DNA of 64,000 bases, taken from contig MPMJ01000008.1 of NCBI GenBank assembly GCA_002238425.1, forward strand, positions 1 through 64,000, in the 5' to 3' direction. The stretch's first letter is position 1. The number at the start of each line of letters is the position of its first letter. This DNA comes from SAR202 cluster bacterium bin16. Lineage in GTDB: Bacteria; Chloroflexota; Dehalococcoidia; Lucifugimonadales; Australimonadaceae. This document shows positions 52,463 through 60,287 of the stretch, piece after piece. A program made the translations under genes and the position numbers. The notes below the pieces were generated by a model, which was not told where the DNA came from, made no database searches, and was given only the letters and a program-made list of their open reading frames with translations.

Positions 52463-52951
52463 TCAGTTGGCGCGCGGGCAGGCGTGGGTCTCGTCAGCCG
52501 GGGTCGCGCCGCCGCAGAGGGCGCAGCGCGGGCGTCCGGCGTCGCATACTTCGAACGCACGGTCGGCGAGCCAGTCGAGAGTGTCGTGCTCGATCCACAG
52601 GGCGATGGCGTCGTCCTCCTCGTCGGAGCACTGCGCCAGCAGCATGTAGCGACCGGTCGAGCGGTCGTGGCCGAGCGAGAGGGCGAAGACCTTCTGGTCG
52701 TGGTCGGCGCGGGTGTCGGCGCTCGCCGCGGCGACAGGCTCGCCGGTCATGCGGACGGCGGTGCGGAGGAGCCGCTTGATGGTGGTGGCGAGTTCGTGCA
52801 GCTCCTCCTTCTCGAGCCAGAGGAGCGCGGAGCCGTGCTCTCCGGAGGCGCGCAGTCGGAAGAACCGGCGGCCCGGCTGGCCGACCGACTCCGGTTCGAC
52901 GAAGGCGCAGACGCCCAGGTCGTACCGCGCGTATGCGCGGTCGTCAGGCAT
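52463..52951 (-). CDS. DUF3090-family protein
   Basis: A 162-residue protein matching DUF3090. ALLWLEKEELHELATTIKRL is followed by an acidic middle, and the C-terminal RCALCGGATPADETHACPR gives a CxxC...H...C putative zinc site. It overlaps the prs stop by 8 bases and precedes SCO1664, so the three genes are one leftward unit. The family function is unknown; the pairing suggests a shared pathway. Confidence 0.87.
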   Translation of the reverse strand: MPDDRAYARYDLGVCAFVEPESVGQPGRRFFRLRASGEHGSALLWLEKEELHELATTIKRLLRTAVRMTGEPVAAASADTRADHDQKVFALSLGHDRSTGRYMLLAQCSDEEDDAIALWIEHDTLDWLADRAFEVCDAGRPRCALCGGATPADETHACPRAN

Positions 52952-53906
52952 GGGTCCGCTTCTGGAACATGGCGCCGACAGACGTTCCGGTGTGGATGCG
53001 GTAGATCGCCTCGCCCAGCAGCGGGGCGACGGAGACGATATTCATGCGGTCGCTCATCTTATCCGGGGGCATCGGTATCGTGTTCGTGCAGACGTACTCC
53101 CGTATCGGACTGCCGGTCAGGCGCCCGGGCGCGCCGCCGGAGAGCACCGCGTGCGTGGACGATGCGTAGACCGCCTTCACGCCCGCGTTCTCCAGCGCCA
53201 CCGCCGCGTTGACCATCGTGCCGCCCGTGTCCACCTCGTCGTCCATGAGGATGGCGGTCTTGCCCTCCACCTCCCCGATGATGTTGAGCAGTTCGCTCTG
53301 GTCGTTGTTCCCGGTGCGGCGCTTCTCGATGATGGCGAGCGGCGCGCCAAGCTCCTCGGCCATGTCGCGCGCCCGTTTCGATATCCCGATGTCCACGGCT
53401 ACGACGACCGGGTCCTCGATCCCCATCGCGTTGAACTGGTCGACGATGATGGGCATCGCGGTCAGTTCGTCTACGGGGATGTTGAAGAAGCCCTGTATCT
53501 GCCCGGCGTGCAGGTCCATCGTCAGCACGCGGTCGGCTCCGGCGGTGGTCAGCAGGTCGGCGATGAGCCGTGCGGTGATGGGCACGCGGGGCTGGTCCTT
53601 CTTGTCGGTGCGGCCGTAGCCGTAGTAGGGGATGACGGCGGTGATGCGCCCGGCCGACGCCCGTTTGGCGGCGTCAATCATGATGAGCATCTCCACGACG
53701 TTGTCGTTGACCGGGACGGAGAACGACTGCACGAGGAAGACGTCGCGCTGGCGCACGTTCTCGTTGATACGCACGAAGGTGTTGTCGTTGCTGAACTTGA
53801 ATGCCTCGAGTTCGCTGAGCGGCATCCCGAGGTAGTTGGCGATCTCGGTGGCGAGAGCGGGGTTGGAGTTGCCGCTGAATATCTTCAGCTCTTCGTACAG
53901 GGGCAT
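52944..53906 (-). CDS. prs: Ribose-phosphate pyrophosphokinase
   Basis: A 320-residue enzyme making PRPP from ribose-5-phosphate and ATP. KIFSGNSNPALATEIANYLG is the typical start, RQRDVFLVQSFSVPVNDNVV the ATP flexible region, DLHAGQIQGFFNIPVDEL the signature, and ILMDDEVDTGGTMVNAA the PRPP loop. ATG 53906 is chosen over 53927 because GGAG lies 7 bases upstream. It is followed by DUF3090 and SCO1664. Confidence 0.95.
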   Translation of the reverse strand: MPLYEELKIFSGNSNPALATEIANYLGMPLSELEAFKFSNDNTFVRINENVRQRDVFLVQSFSVPVNDNVVEMLIMIDAAKRASAGRITAVIPYYGYGRTDKKDQPRVPITARLIADLLTTAGADRVLTMDLHAGQIQGFFNIPVDELTAMPIIVDQFNAMGIEDPVVVAVDIGISKRARDMAEELGAPLAIIEKRRTGNNDQSELLNIIGEVEGKTAILMDDEVDTGGTMVNAAVALENAGVKAVYASSTHAVLSGGAPGRLTGSPIREYVCTNTIPMPPDKMSDRMNIVSVAPLLGEAIYRIHTGTSVGAMFQKRTHA

Positions 53907-54506
53907 CTCTTCACTCCGGGCGTACATGGTTCTTCAGGGCGTTCGTCTGGTGGATGTGGGCTGCACAGGGCGCCCGCTGATTCTACACAAACCCAGACCC
54001 CGTTGGGGAACAGGACGGCGCGCCGGTTCCTCCCTTGAGGAGACTTTGCGTAGCCTTGCGGTGGGGCGCGGTGCAGGTGTTTGATCCCCTCTCCCAGGCG
54101 TGGGAGAGAGTCAGAGTGAGGGCTGTCGAACCACTGACAACCGCCCCTTTCGCGGTCGCGCCTCGACCGCGTACGCTGGTTGCATGACCGTCGTGCTCGC
54201 ACAACCCATAGACCGCGTCTATAGCTCAGGGCTCCAGCCATCAACAGCGCCTATGGGTCCCGCGCAGATACTTGAATTCGATGGCCCCCTTGCCCCTTGG
54301 TCGCGGGAAGCAGGCCACGGCCTGGGAAACACCCGGTATCAAGGGGGCCATGTGGCCAGATTGACCGTCCGGTTCACTCGTGGGCGGTGATCAAGGGGGC
54401 CAGTTTCAGGGAGGCGTTGGCCCCCTTGATCGCAATCGTCCGGCGCGGCCTCCGGCAGCGGCGCTCCGCTGGCGGTGAGCCCGTATAATGACCCACGAGG
54501 TAAGAC
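53907..54506 (-). repeat. Intergenic element copy D (54170-54431, reversed) and flanks
   Basis: Read on the minus strand it has the same order as copies A and C. Words are GATCAAGGGGGCCA (54418-54431), reversed at 54389-54402 and 54337-54350, and GGGCAAGGGGGCCA (54282-54295), with the core GGCCGTGGCCTGCTTCCCGC before the last word. Palindromes are a degraded one (54240-54254) and ATAGACGCGGTCTAT (54208-54222 on the other strand), 32 bp apart. CATGCAACCAGCGTACG ends the element. To the left, a CCTCTCCCAGGCGTGGGAG repeat occupies about 54090-54110. Confidence 0.85.
54484..54489 (+). promoter_or_regulatory. -10 box (TATAAT) upstream of nadK
   Basis: CCGTATAATG, 17 bases before the GTG start, with CGAGG 6 bases before the start. 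The -35 is not clear. Confidence 0.45.
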
Positions 54507-55394
54507 GTGCAGATAGACCCCGCCCAGGCAGCGATCCTCTATAACACCGTCTCCGACCGCGCCCGGCCGCTCGCCGAGGAACTGGCGGACGCGCTCGGGA
54601 CGCATCATCCGCTGCTGTCCACCTCCGCCGGCGAGGCGGTGCTCGCGGAGATCGCGCCTGCGGCGCTCATCACGGTCGGCGGCGACGGCACCCTGCTCCG
54701 GGCGGCGCGCATGGCCGCCGAGGCCGACGTCCCGCTGCTCGGCGTGAACCTCGGACGCCTCGGCTTCCTCACCGAGATCGAGGCTGCCGACGCGCTGGAA
54801 CTCGTGCCGCAGTACCTGGAGGGCGGGTTCACGTGGATAGACGAGCGCCGCATGGTGCAGGCCGTCACGCGGGCCTCGGGAGAGAACAGCGGTTGCGATG
54901 CTGTCCTGAACGACGTCGTCGTCGGCAGGGGGCGCATCGCCCACCTCGCCCGCATCGGCGTCGCCGTCAACGGCGTCGAACTCACCACGTACCAGGCCGA
55001 TGCGGTCATCGTCTCGACGGCGACCGGCAGCACCGCGTACGCGCTCGCGGCGGGCGGCCCGATACTCTACCCCGCGTCCGGCGACATGGTGATCGTGCCC
55101 GTCGCGACCCACGGCGACCTCGACGCGCCGGTCGTCGTGCCGGAGGACAGTGCGGTGGAGCTGACCATTAAGAGCGACCACGACGCCATCATGACGGCGG
55201 ACGGGTTCGTCGACGTCCCGATGGGGAAGGGCGACACGGTGACGGTGTCGCGCAGCCCCTACCGCGCCCGGTTCCTGCGCGCAGGCTCCCCGGACCAGTT
55301 CTACGAGACGCTCGTGTACCGGCTGCGGCGCGGTGCGGAGCAGTCCGTGCACATCGCGCGGCGGCTGGCCGCGGACGAGGCCCGCCTTGGCTGA
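54507..55394 (+). CDS. nadK: NAD kinase
   Basis: A 295-residue enzyme phosphorylating NAD to NADP. LITVGGDGTLLRAARMAAEA is the GGDGT motif at about residues 54-72, LLGVNLGRLGFLTEIE the second motif, LNDVVVGRGRIAHLARIGVA the NE/D motif region, and VIVSTATGSTAYALAAGGPI the conserved glycine-rich segment. The start is GTG 54507. Its stop overlaps the NUDIX gene by 8 bases, so the two are co-expressed. Confidence 0.95.
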   Translation: MQIDPAQAAILYNTVSDRARPLAEELADALGTHHPLLSTSAGEAVLAEIAPAALITVGGDGTLLRAARMAAEADVPLLGVNLGRLGFLTEIEAADALELVPQYLEGGFTWIDERRMVQAVTRASGENSGCDAVLNDVVVGRGRIAHLARIGVAVNGVELTTYQADAVIVSTATGSTAYALAAGGPILYPASGDMVIVPVATHGDLDAPVVVPEDSAVELTIKSDHDAIMTADGFVDVPMGKGDTVTVSRSPYRARFLRAGSPDQFYETLVYRLRRGAEQSVHIARRLAADEARLG

Positions 55395-55926
55395 CGAGCC
55401 CGAGCGCACCGTCGCCATAGAGAGCGAACTGGTGGGACGGCGCGTCACGCTGCGCGTTGAGCGCGTCGTCCTGGAGGACGGCAAGGAGACGCTGCGCGAT
55501 ATCGTGCAGCACCCCAGCTCCGTCGTCATCGTTCCGCTGGAGGACGACGGCAACGTTGTCATGGTGCGCCAGTACCGGAAGGCCGCGGGCCGCGAACTGC
55601 TGGAGTTCCCTGCCGGCGTGATGGAGGACGACGCGTCGCCGCTCGACGCCGCGCGCCGCGAGTTGCGCGAGGAGACCGGGCTGGACGCAGCGGAACTGAT
55701 CGAACTCGGCAACTTTTTCGCGGCACCGGGCTCCATGACGGAGCGGCTGCACTCGTTCCTCGCGACGGGCCTCTTCGCCAACCCGCTCGCGCCGGACGAC
55801 GACGAGCGCATCACGCTGGAGCGCATGCCGTTCGCCGAGGCAGTGCGCCTAGCGCGCGCAGGCGAACTGAACGACGCGAAGACGCTCGCCTCGCTCCTGC
55901 TCGCCGCTCCTCACGTCAGCGGCTAG
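55387..55926 (+). CDS. NUDIX hydrolase (ADP-ribose pyrophosphatase-like)
   Basis: A 179-residue hydrolase. MVRQYRKAAGRELLEFPAG is the ADP-ribose pyrophosphatase-type entry, and the Nudix helix follows as DAARRELREETGLDAAELIE (REUxEExGU). The first Glu of the box is replaced: GVMEDDAS where G-x5-E is expected. GSMTERLHSFLATGL matches the loop after the box. The start is TTG 55387 within the nadK end. It may clear ADP-ribose in NAD turnover, which fits the nadK neighbour. Confidence 0.88.
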   Translation: MADEPERTVAIESELVGRRVTLRVERVVLEDGKETLRDIVQHPSSVVIVPLEDDGNVVMVRQYRKAAGRELLEFPAGVMEDDASPLDAARRELREETGLDAAELIELGNFFAAPGSMTERLHSFLATGLFANPLAPDDDERITLERMPFAEAVRLARAGELNDAKTLASLLLAAPHVSG

Positions 55927-55935
55927 GCGTACGCG

Positions 55936-56036
55936 GGAACCCTCACCCACCGCGCAGGCGCGTCCGACCTCTCCCATGGGGAGAGGTGTTCCTCCCCTGT
56001 CTCAAGCGTGGGAGAGGGTCGGGGTGAGGGTTGGCG
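55936..56036. repeat. GTGAGGGT-type dispersed intergenic repeat
   Basis: ACCCTCACCC at the left, CCTCTCCCATGGGGAGAGG in the middle, and GAGAGGGTCGGGGTGAGGGT at the right make an imperfect inverted repeat between the NUDIX gene and the sigma-factor gene. Related pieces occur at 26530-26575 and 54085-54115. Similar blocks are widely scattered in many bacteria. Confidence 0.6.
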
Positions 56037-56130
56037 CGGGGGCAGGGAACCTTCCAGGCTGAGCGCGCATAGTATCCAGTAGAGCGTGCTCGCAACACCG
56101 AATCCAGGAGCCGTATCTCCGGGAGCAGGC

Positions 56131-56682
56131 ATGACCGAGAACGAGGCCGTTCAGCTTTGCCAGCACGGCGACCGCGAGGCATTCCGCTACCTCGTGGAGC
56201 GGTACCAGGGCGTGGTCTTCGGCACGGCGTACAACATGACCGGCAACCGCGCCATCGCCGAGGAGCTGGCGCAGGAGGCGTTCCTCTCCGCGTGGAAGGG
56301 CATACGCACCTTCCGGCGGGGGCGTCCGTTCAAACCCTGGCTCATGCGGATCCTCGTGAATGAGGTGATGAACCAGCGGCGCAGGCGCTACGTCGTCACG
56401 ACGCCCATCGAGGGCGGCGACTGGCCGGGCGATGCGGAAGACCCCGCGGCGTCGCTGGAGTCCGAGTTGGAGCGGCAGACGCTGCAGCAGGCGATAGCGG
56501 GGCTGAGCCCGGAGCACCGGCAGGTGGTGGTGCTCCGGTACTTCTCGGAGATGTCGGTGCAGGAAGTGGCGCGAGCGGCGGGATTGAATGAGGGCACGGT
56601 GAAGTCGCGCCTGCACCGGGCGCACCAGGCGTTGCGGCAGCGGTTGAGCGATGAGCAGGGCGTAGCAGGTGAGGAGCGATGA
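56131..56682 (+). CDS. ECF-type RNA polymerase sigma factor
   Basis: A 183-residue alternative sigma factor. Region 2 runs from FRYLVERYQGVVFGTAYNMT to AIAEELAQEAFLSAWKGIRT (core and -10 binding); region 4 contains LSPEHRQVVVLRYFSEMSVQ and EVARAAGLNEGTVKSRLHRA, a classic helix-turn-helix for -35 recognition. ATG 56131 follows CGGGAGCAGGC. Its stop overlaps the start of a membrane-anchored VWA protein, whose N-terminal segment is the likely anti-sigma domain. Confidence 0.92.
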   Translation: MTENEAVQLCQHGDREAFRYLVERYQGVVFGTAYNMTGNRAIAEELAQEAFLSAWKGIRTFRRGRPFKPWLMRILVNEVMNQRRRRYVVTTPIEGGDWPGDAEDPAASLESELERQTLQQAIAGLSPEHRQVVVLRYFSEMSVQEVARAAGLNEGTVKSRLHRAHQALRQRLSDEQGVAGEER

Positions 56683-58846
56683 ACAGGAACAACGACATGA
56701 ACGACAGGGAGATCGAACGTCTGCTGGAGGAGCATTTCGCCTCCGGCCCGGCCAACATCCCTCCTTCACCTGACCTCTGGGGAGCGTTGGAGAGCCGCCT
56801 GGGCGAGCAGGACCCCAAGCCGCTCTGGGCGGTGCTGCGCGATGTCGGCACGCCGGTGGACGGCTTCCGCTTCGCGCCTGCTCTCGCCGCGACGGCGGCG
56901 GTCGCGGTCGTCGCGGTGGCGGGTGGCTCGGTGTGGTTCGCGGTCGGCAGCAGCGGCGGTGGGGGGTTGCCTGCGGCTGTTGAGAGCGGGCTCGCGGATG
57001 TGGGCTCCGACCCCACGCCGACGCCGACGCCCGCGGTGATGATGGAGTCTGCGGGCCCTGAAGAATCGGATGGCGTACCTGGAGCCCCGGGTATACCGGG
57101 CATTGCCGGTGTGGATGGCGAACAGTACCGCGCTGCGCCGACCCCGACAGTGGAGATCTTCTTGTCGAGATCTTCAGCGCCCACCGCCGTTCCGGCGCCA
57201 CCTCCCACGCCGACGCCTGCGCCGCAAGCGGCACTGGAGGCTGCACCGGTGTTGCCGGAGCAGCGCTCGACTGACCAGCCGGGGGCCACCACGTTCCAGG
57301 ACTACGAGCGGCAGCTCCTCACCGAGGCGCGGGAGGACAACATCTCCACGTTCAGCCTCGACACTGACCGCACGTCGTTCCAGCTGGCGCTGAACTGGGC
57401 GCGGGCCGGCTACCTGGTGGACCCTGCGTCGGTGCGGGCGGAGGAGTGGGTGAACGCCTTCGACTACGGCTACGCCGCCCCCACGGCCAGCGACCGCTTC
57501 GCCATCACGTCCGATCTCATCGCGCACCCGCTGGACAGCGGCAGGTACATGGCGCGCGTGGCGTTTAAGGCGCCGGAGGTGGTACAGGACGGCCCGCTCA
57601 ACGTGACGTTGGTGCTCGACGCGTCCGGTTCGATGAACGAAGGGGACCGGGTGGCCATCGCACGCGAGGCGGCTGAGGCCATCCGGCGGAGCCTCGATGC
57701 GGACGACCGCATATCGGTGGTGCACTTCACCACCGACGTGCTCCACGAGTTCACGGTCAAGTACGCATCGCCGGACGACCGGGAGGTCATCGACTCCATC
57801 GGCCGGCTCGCGCCGCACGACAGCACCAACGTGCAGGCGGGATTGGATCTCGGCGTGGAGTTGGCGGACACGATGCGGCGGGAGCGCCCCGATGCGCTGG
57901 ACTACGGCATCCTGATGTCCGACGGCGTGGCGGACGTCGGCGCCCCCGACCCCCTCGCCCTCCCCTGGTCGCCGTCTGCGCGCGGCGTGGCGAACGTCGA
58001 CGCCACCGACCCGTTCGCCATCCTGGAGTCCACGTCGGCGCCGGACGGCGCGAACCCGCTGCGGCTCGTCACCGTGGGCGTCGGCATCGAGAACTACAAC
58101 GACCACCTGCTGGAGCAGCTGGCGCAGCACGGCAACGGCTGGTACCGCTACCTGTTCGACGTGGAGCAGGCGCGCGCCACGTTCCGCCGAGACAACTGGC
58201 TGGGGGTCCCCCCCCCCGCGGGCCGTCAGCAGAGCGCCGGGTGGAGGGGGAGCGGGCGCGCGCCACGTGCCGCCGAGACAACTGGCTGGCGCTCGCCTCG
58301 CCGGTGGCCGATCAGACGCGCGCGCAGGTGACGTGGGACCCGGACGCGGTGGAGGCGTGGCGTATCGTCGGCTACGAGAACCGCGTGACGTCCGCCGAGT
58401 CGTTCACGCAGGACCGCAAAGAGTTCGCTGAGATCTACTCCGGCGCGGCCACGACCGTCTTCTACGAGTTGGAACTGCACGACGACTTCCGGCGTCATGG
58501 CGCCCTGGGGCAGGTGGAGCTGCGGTGGGTGGAGCCGGAGAGCGGCCGTGGCTGGAGCCAGAGCACGGATATCGCAGGCGGTGGACAGGTGAGACCCGCC
58601 TTGGTGGACCCGCTGCTGTCGTTCGGCGCGGTCGTGGCGTTGACGGCGGACAGGTACAACGCGCTGGGCGACGCCCGTGAGTCCTACGACTCCGGTCGTG
58701 ACCTGTGGACATTGCTGGGCCTCGTGGACGGCCTGCACGGCGACCTGGGACACCTGGCGGCGTTCGAGGACTTCGCCTTCGTGATGGAAGCGCTGCTCAG
58801 GAGCGTTCCGTACGTTGAACCGGACAACTCAGGGTACAGCCGTTAG
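56679..58846 (+). CDS. Membrane-anchored VWA protein (YfbK-type) with putative anti-sigma N-terminus, apparent frameshift
   Basis: Residues 1-60 are cytoplasmic and contain REIERLLEEHFASGP, a candidate anti-sigma region. A helix follows at about 66-90 (ALAATAAVAVVAVAGGSVWF), then a Pro/Thr linker, the YfbK N-domain (FQDYERQLLTEAREDNISTF), and a VWA domain with the metal-site LDASGSMNEGDRVA. The C-domain (DUF3520-like) reads AWRIVGYENRVTSAESF and is in a second frame (58241-58846). The frame change is an 86-bp duplication (58161 and 58241 region), and a 60-bp one lies at 57924/57984; both have a degraded copy, so they are probably artefacts. Confidence 0.85.
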
Positions 58847-58859
58847 GCATACGGTGCGG

Positions 58860-59234
58860 CTAGAAGCGCTTGCGGGCGAAGATGCTGGCCGAGACGGTGG
58901 TCACGAGGGCAGCGACGATCCAGGCGAGGGTGGAGGCAGCGCTCACAGTGACGCTGGCGAGCATCCCCACCACGCCGCTGCTTCCGAGCGCAAGCTCGAA
59001 CGGGGCGTCGGCTATCCAGTGCCCCACGAGGTTGCGGCGCGGGTCGACACGGTCATAATGCGCGAGGAGTCTTCCTCCATACTCCCGAACGTGCAGACCG
59101 TCCGGCCCGCGCCACTGCCGCGTAGCGCCGAACAGCCAGCCCATAGAGGTTTCCTCACAGCCGTCAGGGAGTTGCTCAATCGGGAACTCTGAACCGTAGG
59201 AGTGTGCGCGCAGAATGGCTTCACCCTTTCTCAT
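58860..59234 (-). CDS. Small membrane protein of unknown function
   Basis: A 124-residue protein. The N-terminal 75 residues are soluble (MGWLFGATRQWRGPDGLHV, LLAHYDRVDPRRNLVGHW), then two close hydrophobic segments (LALGSSGVVGMLASVTVSAA and STLAWIVAALVTTVSASIFA) ending in RKRF. No family is recognised. It converges with the VWA gene. The reading frame has neighbour-like codon use, so it is probably real. Confidence 0.55.
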   Translation of the reverse strand: MRKGEAILRAHSYGSEFPIEQLPDGCEETSMGWLFGATRQWRGPDGLHVREYGGRLLAHYDRVDPRRNLVGHWIADAPFELALGSSGVVGMLASVTVSAASTLAWIVAALVTTVSASIFARKRF

Positions 59235-59355
59235 AACTCATCCACTTTCATTGTACGCTTTGCCCGGTCGGTCCGTATGGGAGCGAACAGCTAGCCGGAC
59301 ATTAACAACAGCCGGGGCGGGGGATGGGGTAGAGGCGGTCAGTAAAGAGAGCGCG

Positions 59356-60093
59356 TCAAACGCGCGCCGGCCATTCCCGCAGCAGCCTCCCGCAGCCGTC
59401 GGCGCTCGACGGCAAACGATGGCCGAGCAGCGACGTGATGTGCCAGAACATCGCCGGGTTGCTGGCGACGACGGGCACGCCGAGGTCGGCTTCCAGCCGC
59501 TCGACCGCGAGCAGCGGGTTGAGTGGTGCGCCCTGGAAGTAGATCGCGTCCACGTCCGACGCGCTCTCGAATGCGTCGACGGCCAGGCGGTAGACCTCGT
59601 CCGCGCTCTTGCGCTCCGTGGAGGTGACGTCTTCGCGGCTGGTGTCGGTGCGGTTCGTTTCAGGGACGGTGACGTCCAGCCCCTGGCCGGTGAGGAACTC
59701 GCGCAGCATCGCGTTCAGGCCGTCGTCGAAGGGCGTGAGCAGCAGGATGCGGCTCGCCCTGAACGCTTTGACCGCCGCCGCCCCGGACTCCAGCGCCGTT
59801 GTGGCCGGGATGTTCAGCAGGGAACGCAGCTGCTCCACGTGGCCCGGGTTCTGCACCTGCATCGGCGCGCCCATCAGCGCGATGCCGTCCCAGCCGTGCT
59901 CCGCGACGAGGGCGGTCGTGCGCTCGATGTGCTCGCGCGTCTTGCCCTCCAGGTCGTAGAGCGAGTTCTGCCAGAGGCCGAGGGGGATGATCTGCACGTC
60001 GGCCTGTTCCGGCACGAGGCGCAGGAAGTCGTCGTAGTGGGCGCCGTGACCGCGTGAGTTCGCACTGAGGAATCCGAGACTGACCGTGGCCAC
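59356..60093 (-). CDS. Asp/Glu racemase-superfamily protein (maleate isomerase/arylmalonate decarboxylase-like)
   Basis: A 245-residue protein of the PF01177-type fold. VSLGFLSANSRGHGAHYDDF, DGIALMGAPMQVQNPGHVEQ, IPATTALESGAAAVKAFRAS, RILLLTPFDDGLNAMLREFL and VDAIYFQGAPLNPLLAVERL, plus a late VPVVASNPAMFWHITSLLG, resemble maleate cis-trans isomerases. The usual active-site cysteines are missing or replaced (GAPMQ, QGAPLNP), so the activity is uncertain. The start is GTG 60093 behind AAGGAGGCGTAAC; the longer frame crosses into the tRNA gene. Confidence 0.82.
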   Translation of the reverse strand: MATVSLGFLSANSRGHGAHYDDFLRLVPEQADVQIIPLGLWQNSLYDLEGKTREHIERTTALVAEHGWDGIALMGAPMQVQNPGHVEQLRSLLNIPATTALESGAAAVKAFRASRILLLTPFDDGLNAMLREFLTGQGLDVTVPETNRTDTSREDVTSTERKSADEVYRLAVDAFESASDVDAIYFQGAPLNPLLAVERLEADLGVPVVASNPAMFWHITSLLGHRLPSSADGCGRLLREWPARV

Positions 60094-60156
60094 GTTACGC
60101 CTCCTTGCACAAGCCTGGGTGAGGACGAGGGGGACGCCGGATGAAGGGCGTTGGAC

Positions 60157-60233
<77 letters not shown>

Positions 60234-60287
60234 ACGTCCTTCAAGGGTAGGGGACAGCGCGTCACCCGTCAACGCGCGGAGGCCTGC

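Noticed and set aside
57924-58290. A diversity-generating or phase-variation system acting on the VWA gene
   Set aside because: The same degraded duplications occur in housekeeping genes (purA, dapB), changes are mostly to G or C with a gradient, and no reverse transcriptase or template repeat is present; an assembly artefact explains them better.
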